64,000 nt of DNA, from contig CAXUKO010000010.1 in assembly GCA_964251665.1 (NCBI GenBank), positions 124,001 to 188,000 of the forward strand, written 5' to 3'. Every line of letters starts with the position of its first letter. Positions within the stretch are counted from its first letter, which is position 1. The DNA is from JBBQLG01 sp964251665 (lineage in GTDB: Bacteria; Bacteroidota; Bacteroidia; Cytophagales; Spirosomataceae). A program made the position numbers and the translations under genes. This document shows positions 1 through 7,616 of this stretch, piece after piece. Below the pieces are notes generated by a model. It was given only the letters and a program-made list of their open reading frames with translations. It was not told where the DNA came from and made no database searches.

Positions 1-650
1 TCGTCGGGGGCGTTGATCATGCCGAACTGGGGCAACGCATGTACGCAGGAGTGAATTTCTCGCGGGGCCATTACATGAAAAAGTACGGGTATCTCTACAC
101 CCTCATCAGTGCCGGTACATTTTATCGGAACGGGCGGGCCGAGCAGGGCGTATTCTCGTTTACGGGTAACTACTTCAGTCCGCTGCTGAATTGCGGATGG
201 GGAAAACTGCGCCACTTCCTGAATGTGCGCTACACGCACGGCACCCAGCGGTTCAATAACGAATACGTTACCCTGAGCGGCAGCGACGGATTCGGGATCA
301 CCAACGATGCCCTGATTGGGACTAAACGGCTGCTTGTTGGTTACGAAAATGTGCTTTTTTCGGACCTGAGCCTCATTGGCTTTCGGGTGGCATTTATCAC
401 CTTTGCCAACATTGGGTTGGTCAGCTTTCCGCAGCGCTCCCTGCTGAGCAGCCCCCTGTATCAGGGCTATGGCATTGGCTTCCGGTTTCGGAACGAAAAT
501 CTGACTTTTAACAGTTTTCAGATTCGGCTGGCTTACTACCCGAATCTGCCTAATAATCCGCAGGCTTTTCGGTTTGCCTTCGAGGGCATTCCAACGGTCC
601 GGTTCCGCGATTTTGACATCTCGGCTCCCGAAATTGTTCCGTATCGGTGA
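1..650 (+). CDS. C-terminal part of an outer-membrane surface protein (partial, left edge)
   Basis: The reading frame is open from the first bases of the window to a TGA at 648-650, so the visible 215 or so codons are only the C-terminus; the ATG at 39 is probably internal. The protein alternates short amphipathic strands rich in Tyr, Phe, Arg and Gly (FRFRNENLTF, IRLAYYPNLP) and has no membrane helices, which is the pattern of an outer-membrane beta-barrel. The last segment, ending PEIVPYR, is not a typical barrel-closing strand, so a surface-exposed tail is possible. I cannot name the family. The next gene on the same strand begins after a promoter and is probably a separate transcript. Confidence 0.6.
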   Translation, partial: VGGVDHAELGQRMYAGVNFSRGHYMKKYGYLYTLISAGTFYRNGRAEQGVFSFTGNYFSPLLNCGWGKLRHFLNVRYTHGTQRFNNEYVTLSGSDGFGITNDALIGTKRLLVGYENVLFSDLSLIGFRVAFITFANIGLVSFPQRSLLSSPLYQGYGIGFRFRNENLTFNSFQIRLAYYPNLPNNPQAFRFAFEGIPTVRFRDFDISAPEIVPYR

Positions 651-702
651 CCGGTGCCCTTCAGCCAGCTTTCTTTACCAATTAAACTTTTTGTAAATAA
701 TT

Positions 703-725
703 GTTGTTACATTAAATGTAATAAC
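703..725. promoter_or_regulatory. Palindromic operator overlapping the marR promoter
   Basis: TTACATTAAATGTAA at 707-721 is a perfect 7+1+7 inverted repeat. It extends to a 23-bp dyad (703-725) with a single mismatched pair. It sits between the candidate -33 TTG (704-706) and -7 element of the promoter for the MarR gene, 58 bp before the start codon. Size, symmetry and position are those of a MarR-dimer operator, so negative autoregulation of the marR-yceI unit is inferred. Confidence 0.7.
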
Positions 726-735
726 ATTATATTTG
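704..735 (+). promoter_or_regulatory. Bacteroidota-type promoter for marR-yceI
   Basis: TTG at 704-706 is followed after 21 nt by TATATTTG (728-735), an exact match to the TAnnTTTG -7 consensus of the Bacteroidota primary sigma factor, at about the usual spacing. The predicted transcript would start some 40 nt before the ATG at 783. Confidence 0.6.
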
Positions 736-782
736 GCCTGTCATTTTCTATTTACATTTGGCAACGAACCACAGACATAGGT

Positions 783-1247
783 ATGTCCATCGAAACTGAC
801 ATCAAGCAAACATCATTCCGGTCTCCGCTGCATCGGCTGCTGGTGAACCTGATGTACACCAACAACTGGCTGTGCGATGGTCAGATGCGTTTGTTAAAGC
901 CTTACGGCATTACGTTACAGCAATATAACGTGCTGCGTATTCTGCGCGGACAGTCGCCCAATCCGGTTAAGGTAAGCGACATAACCGAGCGTATGCTGGA
1001 CAAAATGTCGAATGCATCCCGATTAGTCGACAAGTTAGTTGCAAAAAAATTCGTGCAGCGAACCGAATGCCCGAGCGACCGGCGTGCCTGCGATGTGGTC
1101 ATTACGGAAGCCGGTCTGGCCCTGCTGACCAAAATTGACGCGCAGCAGTGCGAGTGGGAAAGCCGCCATAACCAGTTGCTGACCGATAGCGAAGCCATTG
1201 AACTGAGTCACATGCTTGACAGGCTGCGCAGTTCTTCCTCTGAATAA
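783..1247 (+). CDS. MarR-family winged-helix transcriptional regulator
   Basis: This 154-residue protein has the usual MarR length and layout. An N-terminal dimerisation helix is followed by a winged helix with recognition helix around MLDKMSNASRLVDKLVAK and a wing containing CPSDRRACDVVIT, the DxR wing signature. A longer reading from 654 would place the start upstream of the promoter and operator, so ATG 783 is preferred. It is followed after 38 nt by a YceI-family gene, a pairing common in Bacteroidota that suggests one operon controlled by the palindrome upstream. The inducing ligand cannot be read from sequence; small phenolic or oxidative signals are typical for the family. Confidence 0.9.
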   Translation: MSIETDIKQTSFRSPLHRLLVNLMYTNNWLCDGQMRLLKPYGITLQQYNVLRILRGQSPNPVKVSDITERMLDKMSNASRLVDKLVAKKFVQRTECPSDRRACDVVITEAGLALLTKIDAQQCEWESRHNQLLTDSEAIELSHMLDRLRSSSSE

Positions 1248-1285
1248 CGTTAACTTATTTATACACAACCAAAAAGCAAAAACCA

Positions 1286-1852
1286 ATGAAAAAAGTAAAT
1301 TTACTGGCTGCTCTGCTACTGACTTCGGCTGGTGCCTTCGCTCAATCCTGGACGCTCGATAAAGCGCACTCCAAAATCGCGTTTACCATCACTCACCTGA
1401 TGATTTCGGAAGTAGATGGAAACTTCAAAAAATTCGACATTAAAATGACGTCGGCCAAGCCCGATTTTTCCGACGCTGACATTGACTTCACAGCTGACGT
1501 AAACAGCGTGAGCACCGCCGATGAGAAGCGGGATGCACACTTGCAGACGGCAGACTTTTTCGATGCTGCCAAATATCCTACCCTGTCGTTCAAAGGGAAA
1601 TCGCTCAAGAAAGTATCGGGCAACACTTATAAGCTGATGGGCGATCTGACGATGCACGGCATCACCAAGCCCGTTACGCTCGACGCTGTTATCAACGGTC
1701 CGATTACGCACCCAATGAACAAGAAAACGGTGGCCGGTTTCAAAGTATCGGGTCAGGTAAAGCGCTCTGATTTTTCGCTGAGCAACTACCCCGCTGCCGT
1801 TCTGAGCGACGAGATTGAAATTCGCGCCAGTGGTGAGTTTGCCAAAAACTGA
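1286..1852 (+). CDS. YceI-family periplasmic lipocalin-like protein
   Basis: A signal peptide (MKKVNLLAALLLTSAGAFAQ) is followed by a single YceI domain of about 168 residues, the normal size. Family hallmarks are visible: the opening SWTLDKAHSKIAFTITHL, the central RDAHLQTADFFDAAKYPTLSFK, and GDLTMHGITKPVTLDAVI. YceI proteins form an eight-stranded barrel that binds long polyisoprenoids such as quinones or polyprenyl lipids; their physiological role is poorly defined and is often linked to stress or isoprenoid handling. The gene lies 38 nt after the marR gene on the same strand and ends at a strong terminator (1871-1905), so a bicistronic transcript is likely. Confidence 0.93.
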   Translation: MKKVNLLAALLLTSAGAFAQSWTLDKAHSKIAFTITHLMISEVDGNFKKFDIKMTSAKPDFSDADIDFTADVNSVSTADEKRDAHLQTADFFDAAKYPTLSFKGKSLKKVSGNTYKLMGDLTMHGITKPVTLDAVINGPITHPMNKKTVAGFKVSGQVKRSDFSLSNYPAAVLSDEIEIRASGEFAKN

Positions 1853-1870
1853 GTAACTCACTCTGTATAC

Positions 1871-1905
1871 ATCCCCCGCTATCCAACGATGGCGGGGGAT
1901 TTTTT
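1871..1905 (+). terminator. Intrinsic terminator after yceI
   Basis: A perfect 9-bp stem (ATCCCCCGC / GCGGGGGAT) with a 12-nt loop is followed directly by a run of T. It ends the marR-yceI transcript and lies at the convergent end of the next, minus-strand gene. Confidence 0.9.
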
Positions 1906-2353
1906 ATGTCGGCTGGTAAGCTGGAAAATCATCCAGAAAGGTTACTGCGGCCGTTGCATGATCAATGCCGCAACAGTAGTGCGTCAGGCCGTTGGTGATG
2001 AACAGGTAAGGGGCTTTGTGGACGTGATTATAGCGGCTAATCTGGTCAAAAACTCCCTGCGACAGGGCTACATGGGGGGCTTTGCATTCGACTACCAGAA
2101 AAGGACCGCCCGCCCGGTCAAATACAACGATGTCGGTTCGTTTTTGCAGGCTATTCAGGGTCAGGCCACCTTCTGCTTTAATCAGCGCCTTTGGGTACTG
2201 GTAGTGGCTGATCAGCAGATGTACCACGTGTTGCCGCACCCACTCCTCCGGCGTAACGCGGACGTACTTCCGGCGCAGGATATCGAAAATGTATGGTTTC
2301 CCGTCGATCTGTTTAAGTTTGCAGGCGAAAGCGGGTAGATTCAGCGCATCCAT
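1904..2353 (-). CDS. Lone type I restriction HsdR N-terminal-like nuclease domain protein (HSDR_N_2)
   Basis: This 149-residue protein looks like the N-terminal PD-(D/E)XK domain of type I restriction R subunits standing alone (Pfam HSDR_N_2). The core is RTDIVVFD followed by FLVVECKAP, giving the D...E-x-K active-site pattern. PYLFITNGLTHYCCGI lies after it. There is no helicase or motor domain and no M or S subunit nearby. Such single-domain proteins are common in Bacteroidota chromosomes and their function is unknown. It is divergent from the AMP nucleosidase gene, with a degenerate repeat between the two. Confidence 0.85.
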   Translation of the reverse strand: MDALNLPAFACKLKQIDGKPYIFDILRRKYVRVTPEEWVRQHVVHLLISHYQYPKALIKAEGGLTLNSLQKRTDIVVFDRAGGPFLVVECKAPHVALSQGVFDQISRYNHVHKAPYLFITNGLTHYCCGIDHATAAVTFLDDFPAYQPT

Positions 2354-2360
2354 ACGCGAA

Positions 2361-2452
2361 GATAATTGGCGAATGAGTGATTGAATGAATGAGTGAATAA
2401 AAATAGTCCAGCCATTCGCTCATTCACTCACTCACCAATTCACTCATTGATT
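2361..2452. repeat. Degenerate GAATGAGT inverted-repeat element
   Basis: The left half repeats the unit GAATGAGTGA with small variations. The right half repeats its complement (CATTCACTCACTCACC), so the element can fold into a long imperfect hairpin. It fills the space between two divergent genes, so it cannot be a simple terminator. Similar elements occur near 7551, 22213, 36832 and 59117. Confidence 0.7.
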
Positions 2453-2453
2453 T

Positions 2454-3224
2454 ATGAAAACAAAAGACGAGATTGTTGAAAACTGGCTCCCCCGCTATAC
2501 CGGAACTCCGCTGGATCAGTTTGGCGAATATATTCTGCTGACCAACTTTGTCAACTACGTTGAGATGTTTGCCCGCAAGTTCGATGTTGAAATTTTCGGT
2601 ATGGGACGCGCCATGCAGACCGCTACCGCCGATAACATCACCATCATCAACTTCGGCATGGGCAGCGCGATGGCGGCCACGGTGATGGATCTGCTATCGG
2701 CTGTTCACCCCAAGGCCGTACTTTTTCTCGGAAAATGCGGAGGGCTGAAAAAAACGCTGGTTGGTGATCTGGTGCTTCCCATTGCGGCCATTCGGGGCGA
2801 AGGAACGAGCAATGATTACATGCGGCCCGAAATTCCGGCCCTGCCTTCGTTCCGGTTGCAGCGGTCGGTATCGTCGATGATCAAAAAACACGAGCTGGAT
2901 TACTGGACGGGTACCGTATACACCACCAACCGGCGCATTTGGGAACACGACGAAGTATTTAAAGACTACCTGCGCGAAACCCGGGCGATGGCTATCGATA
3001 TGGAAACGGCTACCATCTTCATCGTTGGTTTTGCCAACTCGATACCGCATGGTGCCTTGTTGCTGGTATCCGATAACCCAATGGTGCCGGAAGGCGTAAA
3101 AACGGAGGAGAGCGACAAGCGGGTAACGACCAATTTCGTTGAAAAGCACCTGCAAATTGGCATCGACTCGTTATTGGAACTGGCCAGTTCCGGCGATTCG
3201 GTCAAGCACCTGCGATTTGAATAG
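2454..3224 (+). CDS. amn: AMP nucleosidase
   Basis: A 256-residue nucleoside phosphorylase-fold protein that hydrolyses AMP to adenine and ribose 5-phosphate. Family features visible are FGMGSAMAATVMDLL in the nucleotide-binding region, LFLGKCGGLKK, and the AIDMETATIF motif carrying the ribose-binding Glu, followed by LLLVSDNP. It is the short Bacteroidota form lacking the long regulatory N-terminal domain of the Escherichia coli enzyme. The start directly follows the repeat element. It appears monocistronic; the next gene on the strand is about 375 nt away. Confidence 0.92.
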   Translation: MKTKDEIVENWLPRYTGTPLDQFGEYILLTNFVNYVEMFARKFDVEIFGMGRAMQTATADNITIINFGMGSAMAATVMDLLSAVHPKAVLFLGKCGGLKKTLVGDLVLPIAAIRGEGTSNDYMRPEIPALPSFRLQRSVSSMIKKHELDYWTGTVYTTNRRIWEHDEVFKDYLRETRAMAIDMETATIFIVGFANSIPHGALLLVSDNPMVPEGVKTEESDKRVTTNFVEKHLQIGIDSLLELASSGDSVKHLRFE

Positions 3225-3599
3225 GTAAAAAGAGAGCGGCTGTCCTCATAGTCAACCGTTGACCATGGTGGGAGCCGTTTTGGTGCGGGTATTTAGTTGC
3301 TTTAACGCCCCTGTAAAATAGTTAGAATAGTGCTGAGCATTTCGCCCTGTTTAGCCCGCACTTCTTTTATTTCTGATAGCGTCGGCGAACCCTGTAGTTT
3401 TTCCAGATAGTTGCAACTGTATGAACTACCTGACTTTGCTGTTGTGTAGCTCCATATTATTGTGACATTTTGTCTTATTTACTCCTGTGGAAGGGTAAAA
3501 TAGTGACAGAATGGCCTGTTACAGGCAGTTTTGAACTGTGGTACAGGATTTGATTATACTGTATCGAACCTGCTTGAACAGCACTAAACAACAAAAGCC
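3225..3599. other. Intergenic region with possible decayed coding remnant
   Basis: No gene is supported here. GTCAACCGTTGAC (3251-3263) is a short perfect palindrome just after amn. On the minus strand, roughly 3305-3460 reads without stops for about 50 codons and ends at a TAA with a plausible helical tail (YLEKLQGSPTLSEIKEV), but it has no convincing start. It may be a gene remnant or chance. The 60 bases before 3600 must contain the hsp20 promoter; I see no exact TAnnTTTG match. Confidence 0.4.
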
Positions 3600-4019
3600 A
3601 TGACTACGTACGTTCGTTATAACCCCTTTTCTACTATGTTCAACCGGGCCATTGCCCGTCAGTTAGCCCGTCCGTATTACGCGCCGACAGCACCGACTGT
3701 GGCTGTAAACGTGAAAGAAGATGAGACTGCGTTTCACCTTGAAGTAGCGGCTCCCGGCTTGAACAAAACTGAATTCAAGATTAATGTAGCGGGCAACACC
3801 CTGACCGTGGCGTACCACCACGAGGCTGCCAACGCTGAAAATACCGGCACATTTACCCGGCATGAGTTTGCGCCGAACGACTTCGAGCGTAGCTTCCGTT
3901 TGCCCAAAAATGTGAATGCCGACCAGATTCAGGCCACCTATACCGATGGTATCCTGAAACTCGATTTACCAAAAGTGGAAGTGAAGGCCGTTGAGCCGAA
4001 AGAGATTACGATTGTGTAA
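3600..4019 (+). CDS. Small heat shock protein, Hsp20/alpha-crystallin family
   Basis: A 139-residue holdase-type chaperone. The alpha-crystallin domain spans about residues 32-128. It opens with PTVAVNVKEDETAFHLEVAAPGL, contains FERSFRLPKNVNADQIQATY, and closes with the diagnostic DGILKLDLPK. A short N-terminal arm and an EITIV tail, equivalent to the I-x-I/V oligomerisation motif, complete it. It acts in the cytoplasm by binding unfolding proteins. It stands alone and ends at a hairpin terminator shared with the convergent gene. Confidence 0.95.
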   Translation: MTTYVRYNPFSTMFNRAIARQLARPYYAPTAPTVAVNVKEDETAFHLEVAAPGLNKTEFKINVAGNTLTVAYHHEAANAENTGTFTRHEFAPNDFERSFRLPKNVNADQIQATYTDGILKLDLPKVEVKAVEPKEITIV

Positions 4020-4057
4020 TGCGCGCTCCGCAAGGGGCCTATCCACACGAAGACCAT

Positions 4058-4090
4058 ACAGCACGGGCCATTGGCTCGTGCTGTTTTTTT
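4058..4090 (+). terminator. Intrinsic terminator after hsp20
   Basis: ACAGCACGGGCC (4058-4069) pairs with GGCTCGTGCTGT (4073-4084) with one G-T position and a 3-nt loop, followed by a T run to 4090. It separates hsp20 from the convergent trpF-like gene. Confidence 0.9.
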
Positions 4091-4099
4091 TGCCCAAAT

Positions 4100-4759
4100 C
4101 TACCTGTAAAGTGCCTGCTGGCAGTTTTGAACAAACACATCGAGTTTACCGGCATCCAGCCCGCCGTTGGTGCGCACGCCACTGCAAATGTCAACCCCGA
4201 AAGGTTGTACCGTATCGATGGCCTCGCGAATGTTAGCCGGATTCAGACCACCGGCCAGAAATACCGGTACCCGCGACTGGTCAACAATTCGGCGGCTAAT
4301 GGTCCAATCGTGCTGCCGACCGGTGCCGCCGAGTTCTTTCACCGCGAGCCGGGGATTGCCCGAGTCGAGCAGTAAGGCATCAACTTCCTCAGCGGCTGCG
4401 AGTGCTTCGTCCACGCTGGCATCGTCCAGCACATGAATCACCTGCACCAGCTTAATGCCGGGTAATTCCTCACGAAGCCGCGTATAACTGCCGACGGCTA
4501 GTGCATCAACAAGCTGGATGGTATTGGTCAGCACCCGGTTGTGGTGGGCAACAATAGCATCGACGTCTGTTTCTGAAGTGAGCAGGAACGTGGCAATGGG
4601 CGGAGGAACCGTAGCCGCGATCTGACGGATCAGGTCGTCGCCGATAACACCCGGTCCACTGGGCATCTTACCAACCAGACCGAGGGCTGATGCGCCCGCC
4701 AGGATAGCCATTCTGGCTTCGTCGGGGCTGCTGATGCAGCAGATTTTGATTCGTATCAT
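4100..4759 (-). CDS. trpF: Phosphoribosylanthranilate isomerase-like protein (TrpF)
   Basis: A 219-residue single-domain TIM barrel with TrpF motifs. The start is MIRIKICCIS, where canonical proteins have KICG; the catalytic Cys is kept. The general-acid Asp lies in VDALLLDSGN, and the phosphate-binding end is VFLAGGLNPANIREAI followed by FGVDICSGVRTNGGLD. The canonical reaction is the Amadori isomerisation in tryptophan synthesis. No other trp gene is nearby, so this may be a second TrpF copy or a paralogue with another substrate. It is divergent from a lipoprotein gene, with 68 bp between the two starts. Confidence 0.8.
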   Translation of the reverse strand: MIRIKICCISSPDEARMAILAGASALGLVGKMPSGPGVIGDDLIRQIAATVPPPIATFLLTSETDVDAIVAHHNRVLTNTIQLVDALAVGSYTRLREELPGIKLVQVIHVLDDASVDEALAAAEEVDALLLDSGNPRLAVKELGGTGRQHDWTISRRIVDQSRVPVFLAGGLNPANIREAIDTVQPFGVDICSGVRTNGGLDAGKLDVFVQNCQQALYR

Positions 4760-4827
4760 GGTAGTTTTTGGTAATTTTGACTTCGCCGGGCGAAGATACT
4801 TTACCGGTAGTGATTGTCGGTTTATCC

Positions 4828-5577
4828 ATGAAAATAACGATACCTGCCCTGTTTCTCCTGCTGCTTAGTTGTCAGCCCCACAAAAAGGCGGAGTCAGCCG
4901 GACCAGTCAACCGCACAGTCGACTACGCAACTGTGCCGAACGAGCCACCCCTGAATATTCCGTTCGACAAGCAGATGTATGGCCCGTCGTCGCCCGAACG
5001 GGCGCGGGCCGTTCAGGAGCAGCACCGGGCCATGATTAGCCGGTTATGGCAGGTATCACCCATTCCGGTGCCCGGCATCAGCCGTGTGTCGGCTATCACG
5101 CCCGAAACGGCCCATGAGCGGTACGTTGATTTTGTAAAGAACTACGCCACTGATTCTATTTTGCCCCTGTTTCAGCAGCGGTACGCCCGTCTGCTGCTCA
5201 ATGAATACCACTGGCTTGAAACCGGCCGTGCCGATGTCATCAGCTATTACGTCGACCAGTTGATTGTGTCTCAGTCAAGGGATATCGAAACGATTGCGAA
5301 GGGAATAGTAGCTTTATCGGGCAAACTGCCGCCGTCGCGTTTTGTACTGCTCCGCAATCGGGCATTGCCCTTGCTTGAAGAGCAATTGGCGCTGGAACAG
5401 AACCGGTTATCGGCCCTGATCCGGCGGGTAGAACATGCCCGGAGCCTACCCGGTGGTCCGGCAAAATACCCGCCCGCTGCCCTGACTATGGCCCAGCGGG
5501 AACTGCCTAAAGTACGGCAGCAATACATCCGGGACAGCAGTAGTCTGGCCCGGCTGCGGTTGCTGCGGCTGGGGTAA
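4828..5577 (+). CDS. Hypothetical lipoprotein
   Basis: A 249-residue protein beginning MKITIPALFLLLLSCQ, a lipoprotein signal peptide with lipidated Cys at the LLSC box. The in-frame ATG at 4768 would bury that signal, so 4828 is preferred. The mature part is mainly helical, with charged heptad-like stretches rich in Leu, Arg and Gln (LPLLEEQLALEQNRLSALIR) and a proline-rich early linker. I recognise no family. It is monocistronic, divergent from trpF, and followed by the MFS gene after 100 bp. Confidence 0.7.
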   Translation: MKITIPALFLLLLSCQPHKKAESAGPVNRTVDYATVPNEPPLNIPFDKQMYGPSSPERARAVQEQHRAMISRLWQVSPIPVPGISRVSAITPETAHERYVDFVKNYATDSILPLFQQRYARLLLNEYHWLETGRADVISYYVDQLIVSQSRDIETIAKGIVALSGKLPPSRFVLLRNRALPLLEEQLALEQNRLSALIRRVEHARSLPGGPAKYPPAALTMAQRELPKVRQQYIRDSSSLARLRLLRLG

Positions 5578-5677
5578 AGGGGCGGCCACAGACTCACAAA
5601 AAGGGCTGTTTTACGCCAATTCACCACCGGTTTTTAAACGACCGCAACTAAATTGCACCGGCTACGATTGTATAATC

Positions 5678-6931
5678 ATGGTGAACACAACCCGCCCCAA
5701 CGATCCCTACGCGTCACTTCGCATTCCCGAGTTTCGTTATTTTATCTCGAACAGTTTCCTGTTTACGGCTACGCTGCTGATTCAGGAGGTCATTTTAGGC
5801 TACGAACTTTATCGTATCACCCACGATCCGCTGGCCCTGGGTTTGGTCGGGCTGGCCGAAGCCATTCCCTTTATTGCGCTGTCGCTTTTTGGCGGCCACC
5901 TGGCCGACCGGGGCGATAAAAAGCGTATTCTACAGTGGAGTTTGGGGGTCATAACGCTTGGCTCCGTGATTTTATATCTGGTCTTTCAACCGGCTATCAT
6001 CGGCCCGTTGCCCAATACAGTGCGATTGGGCACTATCTACGGTGTTTTGATGCTGATTGGCACAGCCAAAGGCTTTTACTCTCCGGCCAGTTCATCGCTG
6101 AGGCCATTTTTAGTGCCGCGTGAGCTATACGCCAATTCCTCAACCTGGTACAGTTCATTCTGGCAGGCGGGTGCCATCGCCGGGCCGGGGGCCGCCGGAT
6201 TTCTGTACTCTCTGGTTGGCTTCGACAATACCCTGCTGGTGGTGATTGCGCTGCTGGTTATCTGTTTTATCCTGATTTCGCTGATCGACAAAAAGCCGGT
6301 ACCTGTTAATATTTCACCGCAGGCCAACATCTGGGCCAGTCTGCGCGAAGGCTTTGCCTTCGTATTCAACACTAAAATTGTCCTCTATGCCATTTCGCTC
6401 GATTTGTTTTCGGTGCTTTTCGGGGGCGTCGTGGCTATTCTGCCCGTTTATGCCGAAGATATTCTGAAAGTAGGCGCGGAGGGGCTGGGTGTGTTGCGGG
6501 CTGCTCCATCGGTCGGCGCCGTGCTGACGCTGCTGTTTATGTCGCGGTTCCCGCCTATCCATAATGCCTGGCGAAATATGCTGCTGGCCGTGGCCGGTTT
6601 CGGCGTAGCAACCCTGATTTTTGCGACCTCGACTAACTTCTACCTGTCCATCGCCATGCTGTTTCTGACGGGTGCCTTCGACAGCGTCAGTGTTATGATC
6701 CGTCAGACGATTATGCAGATTTTCCCGCCCGATCATATCCGGGGGCGGGTGGCTGCCGTGAACGGCATCTTCGTTAGTTCCTCCAACGAAATCGGCGCGT
6801 TCGAGTCGGGATTGCTGGCCCGGTTGCTGGGAACGGTGCCGTCGGTGATGCTGGGTGGAGCGCTCACGCTGGTTGTAGTGACCTACGTCTACGCTAAATC
6901 GAAGGAGTTATTCAGTGTGCGGCTGGGCTAA
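5678..6931 (+). CDS. MFS transporter, EntS-like (MFS_3) exporter family
   Basis: A 417-residue protein with about 12 hydrophobic segments and a central cytoplasmic loop (SLIDKKPVPVNISPQANIWASLREG). FGGHLADRGDKKRIL is the major-facilitator motif between helices 2 and 3, and DHIRGRVAAVNGIF is the equivalent in the second half. The MFS_3 branch includes the enterobactin exporter EntS and macrolide exporters. No siderophore gene is nearby, so the substrate is unknown. The methyltransferase gene follows after 18 bp and may be co-transcribed. Confidence 0.88.
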   Translation: MVNTTRPNDPYASLRIPEFRYFISNSFLFTATLLIQEVILGYELYRITHDPLALGLVGLAEAIPFIALSLFGGHLADRGDKKRILQWSLGVITLGSVILYLVFQPAIIGPLPNTVRLGTIYGVLMLIGTAKGFYSPASSSLRPFLVPRELYANSSTWYSSFWQAGAIAGPGAAGFLYSLVGFDNTLLVVIALLVICFILISLIDKKPVPVNISPQANIWASLREGFAFVFNTKIVLYAISLDLFSVLFGGVVAILPVYAEDILKVGAEGLGVLRAAPSVGAVLTLLFMSRFPPIHNAWRNMLLAVAGFGVATLIFATSTNFYLSIAMLFLTGAFDSVSVMIRQTIMQIFPPDHIRGRVAAVNGIFVSSSNEIGAFESGLLARLLGTVPSVMLGGALTLVVVTYVYAKSKELFSVRLG

Positions 6932-6949
6932 ACCCCGTATCTTGGCCCC

Positions 6950-7555
6950 ATGCAAACCACGTTACAGGATGCTGACCGGATCGATAAACCGGCGGTGCTG
7001 AGTACGATTGATGCCGAATCCGCAGCGGTGAATTTTCAACAACCGTCCGACGACCTTAGCGGGGCTTTTCTGCGGGTGCTGGTGGCCAGTAAACCCGGCG
7101 GCCGTTTTCTGGAGTTAGGTACGGGCGCCGGACGGGCAACGGCCTGGCTGCTGGCTGGTATGGATGAAACAGCGACGCTATTATCGGTCGAATCCGACGA
7201 AACGCTTATCAACATTGCCCGTGCCGCCCTGCCCGACAGCCGGTTAACGCTTGTTTGCGACCGGGGCGAAACCGTCCTCGACAGCCTGAGCGCAGCTTCG
7301 TTTGATCTGGTTTTCGCCGATACCTGGCCCGGAAAATACAATCATCTGGCCGAAGCCCTGGCGCTGGTAAAACCCGGTGGCTTTTACCTCATCGACGATA
7401 TGCTGCCCCAACCGAACTGGCCCGACGGTCATGCCGACAAAGTAGCATCCTTGATTGCCACGCTGGAGCAGGATAACCGGTTTGCCTTGGTCAAACTAAG
7501 CTGGGCCAGCGGTCTGATTCTGCTGACACGCCGGGGGAGGAAAAGGGAGTGGTAA
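6950..7555 (+). CDS. SAM-dependent O-methyltransferase (class I)
   Basis: A 201-residue Rossmann methyltransferase. SAM-binding motif I is FLELGTGAGRATAWLL, motif II includes LLSVESDETLINIARA, and FDLVFADTWPGKY is the motif IV region where catechol-type O-methyltransferases bind a metal. GGFYLIDDML follows. Length and order fit the O-methyltransferase family 3 group or a close relative. The substrate is unknown. It lies 18 bp after the MFS gene, hinting at a two-gene unit (modify and export). Confidence 0.82.
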   Translation: MQTTLQDADRIDKPAVLSTIDAESAAVNFQQPSDDLSGAFLRVLVASKPGGRFLELGTGAGRATAWLLAGMDETATLLSVESDETLINIARAALPDSRLTLVCDRGETVLDSLSAASFDLVFADTWPGKYNHLAEALALVKPGGFYLIDDMLPQPNWPDGHADKVASLIATLEQDNRFALVKLSWASGLILLTRRGRKREW

Positions 7556-7616
7556 GTCAGTAAGTGATAAGTCAACAAACTCCTTTACCACTTGCTGACC
7601 TACCAACTTACCAACC
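7551..7616. repeat. Degenerate GTAAGT inverted-repeat element
   Basis: GGTAAGTCAGTAAGTGATAAGT at the end of the methyltransferase gene is matched by an inverted half, TTACCACTTGCTGACC followed by TACCAACTTACCAACC. Both halves run into the 3' ends of the convergent genes, so the last codons of each lie within the repeat. It belongs with the elements at 2361, 22213, 36832 and 59117. Confidence 0.65.

Noticed and set aside
4768..4827. Longer start for the lipoprotein gene
   Set aside because: It would bury the lipobox signal peptide that begins at 4828.
5653..6123. Short plus-strand frames inside the MFS gene (for example 5653-5919 and 5935-6123)
   Set aside because: They lie in another frame over the clear transporter coding region.
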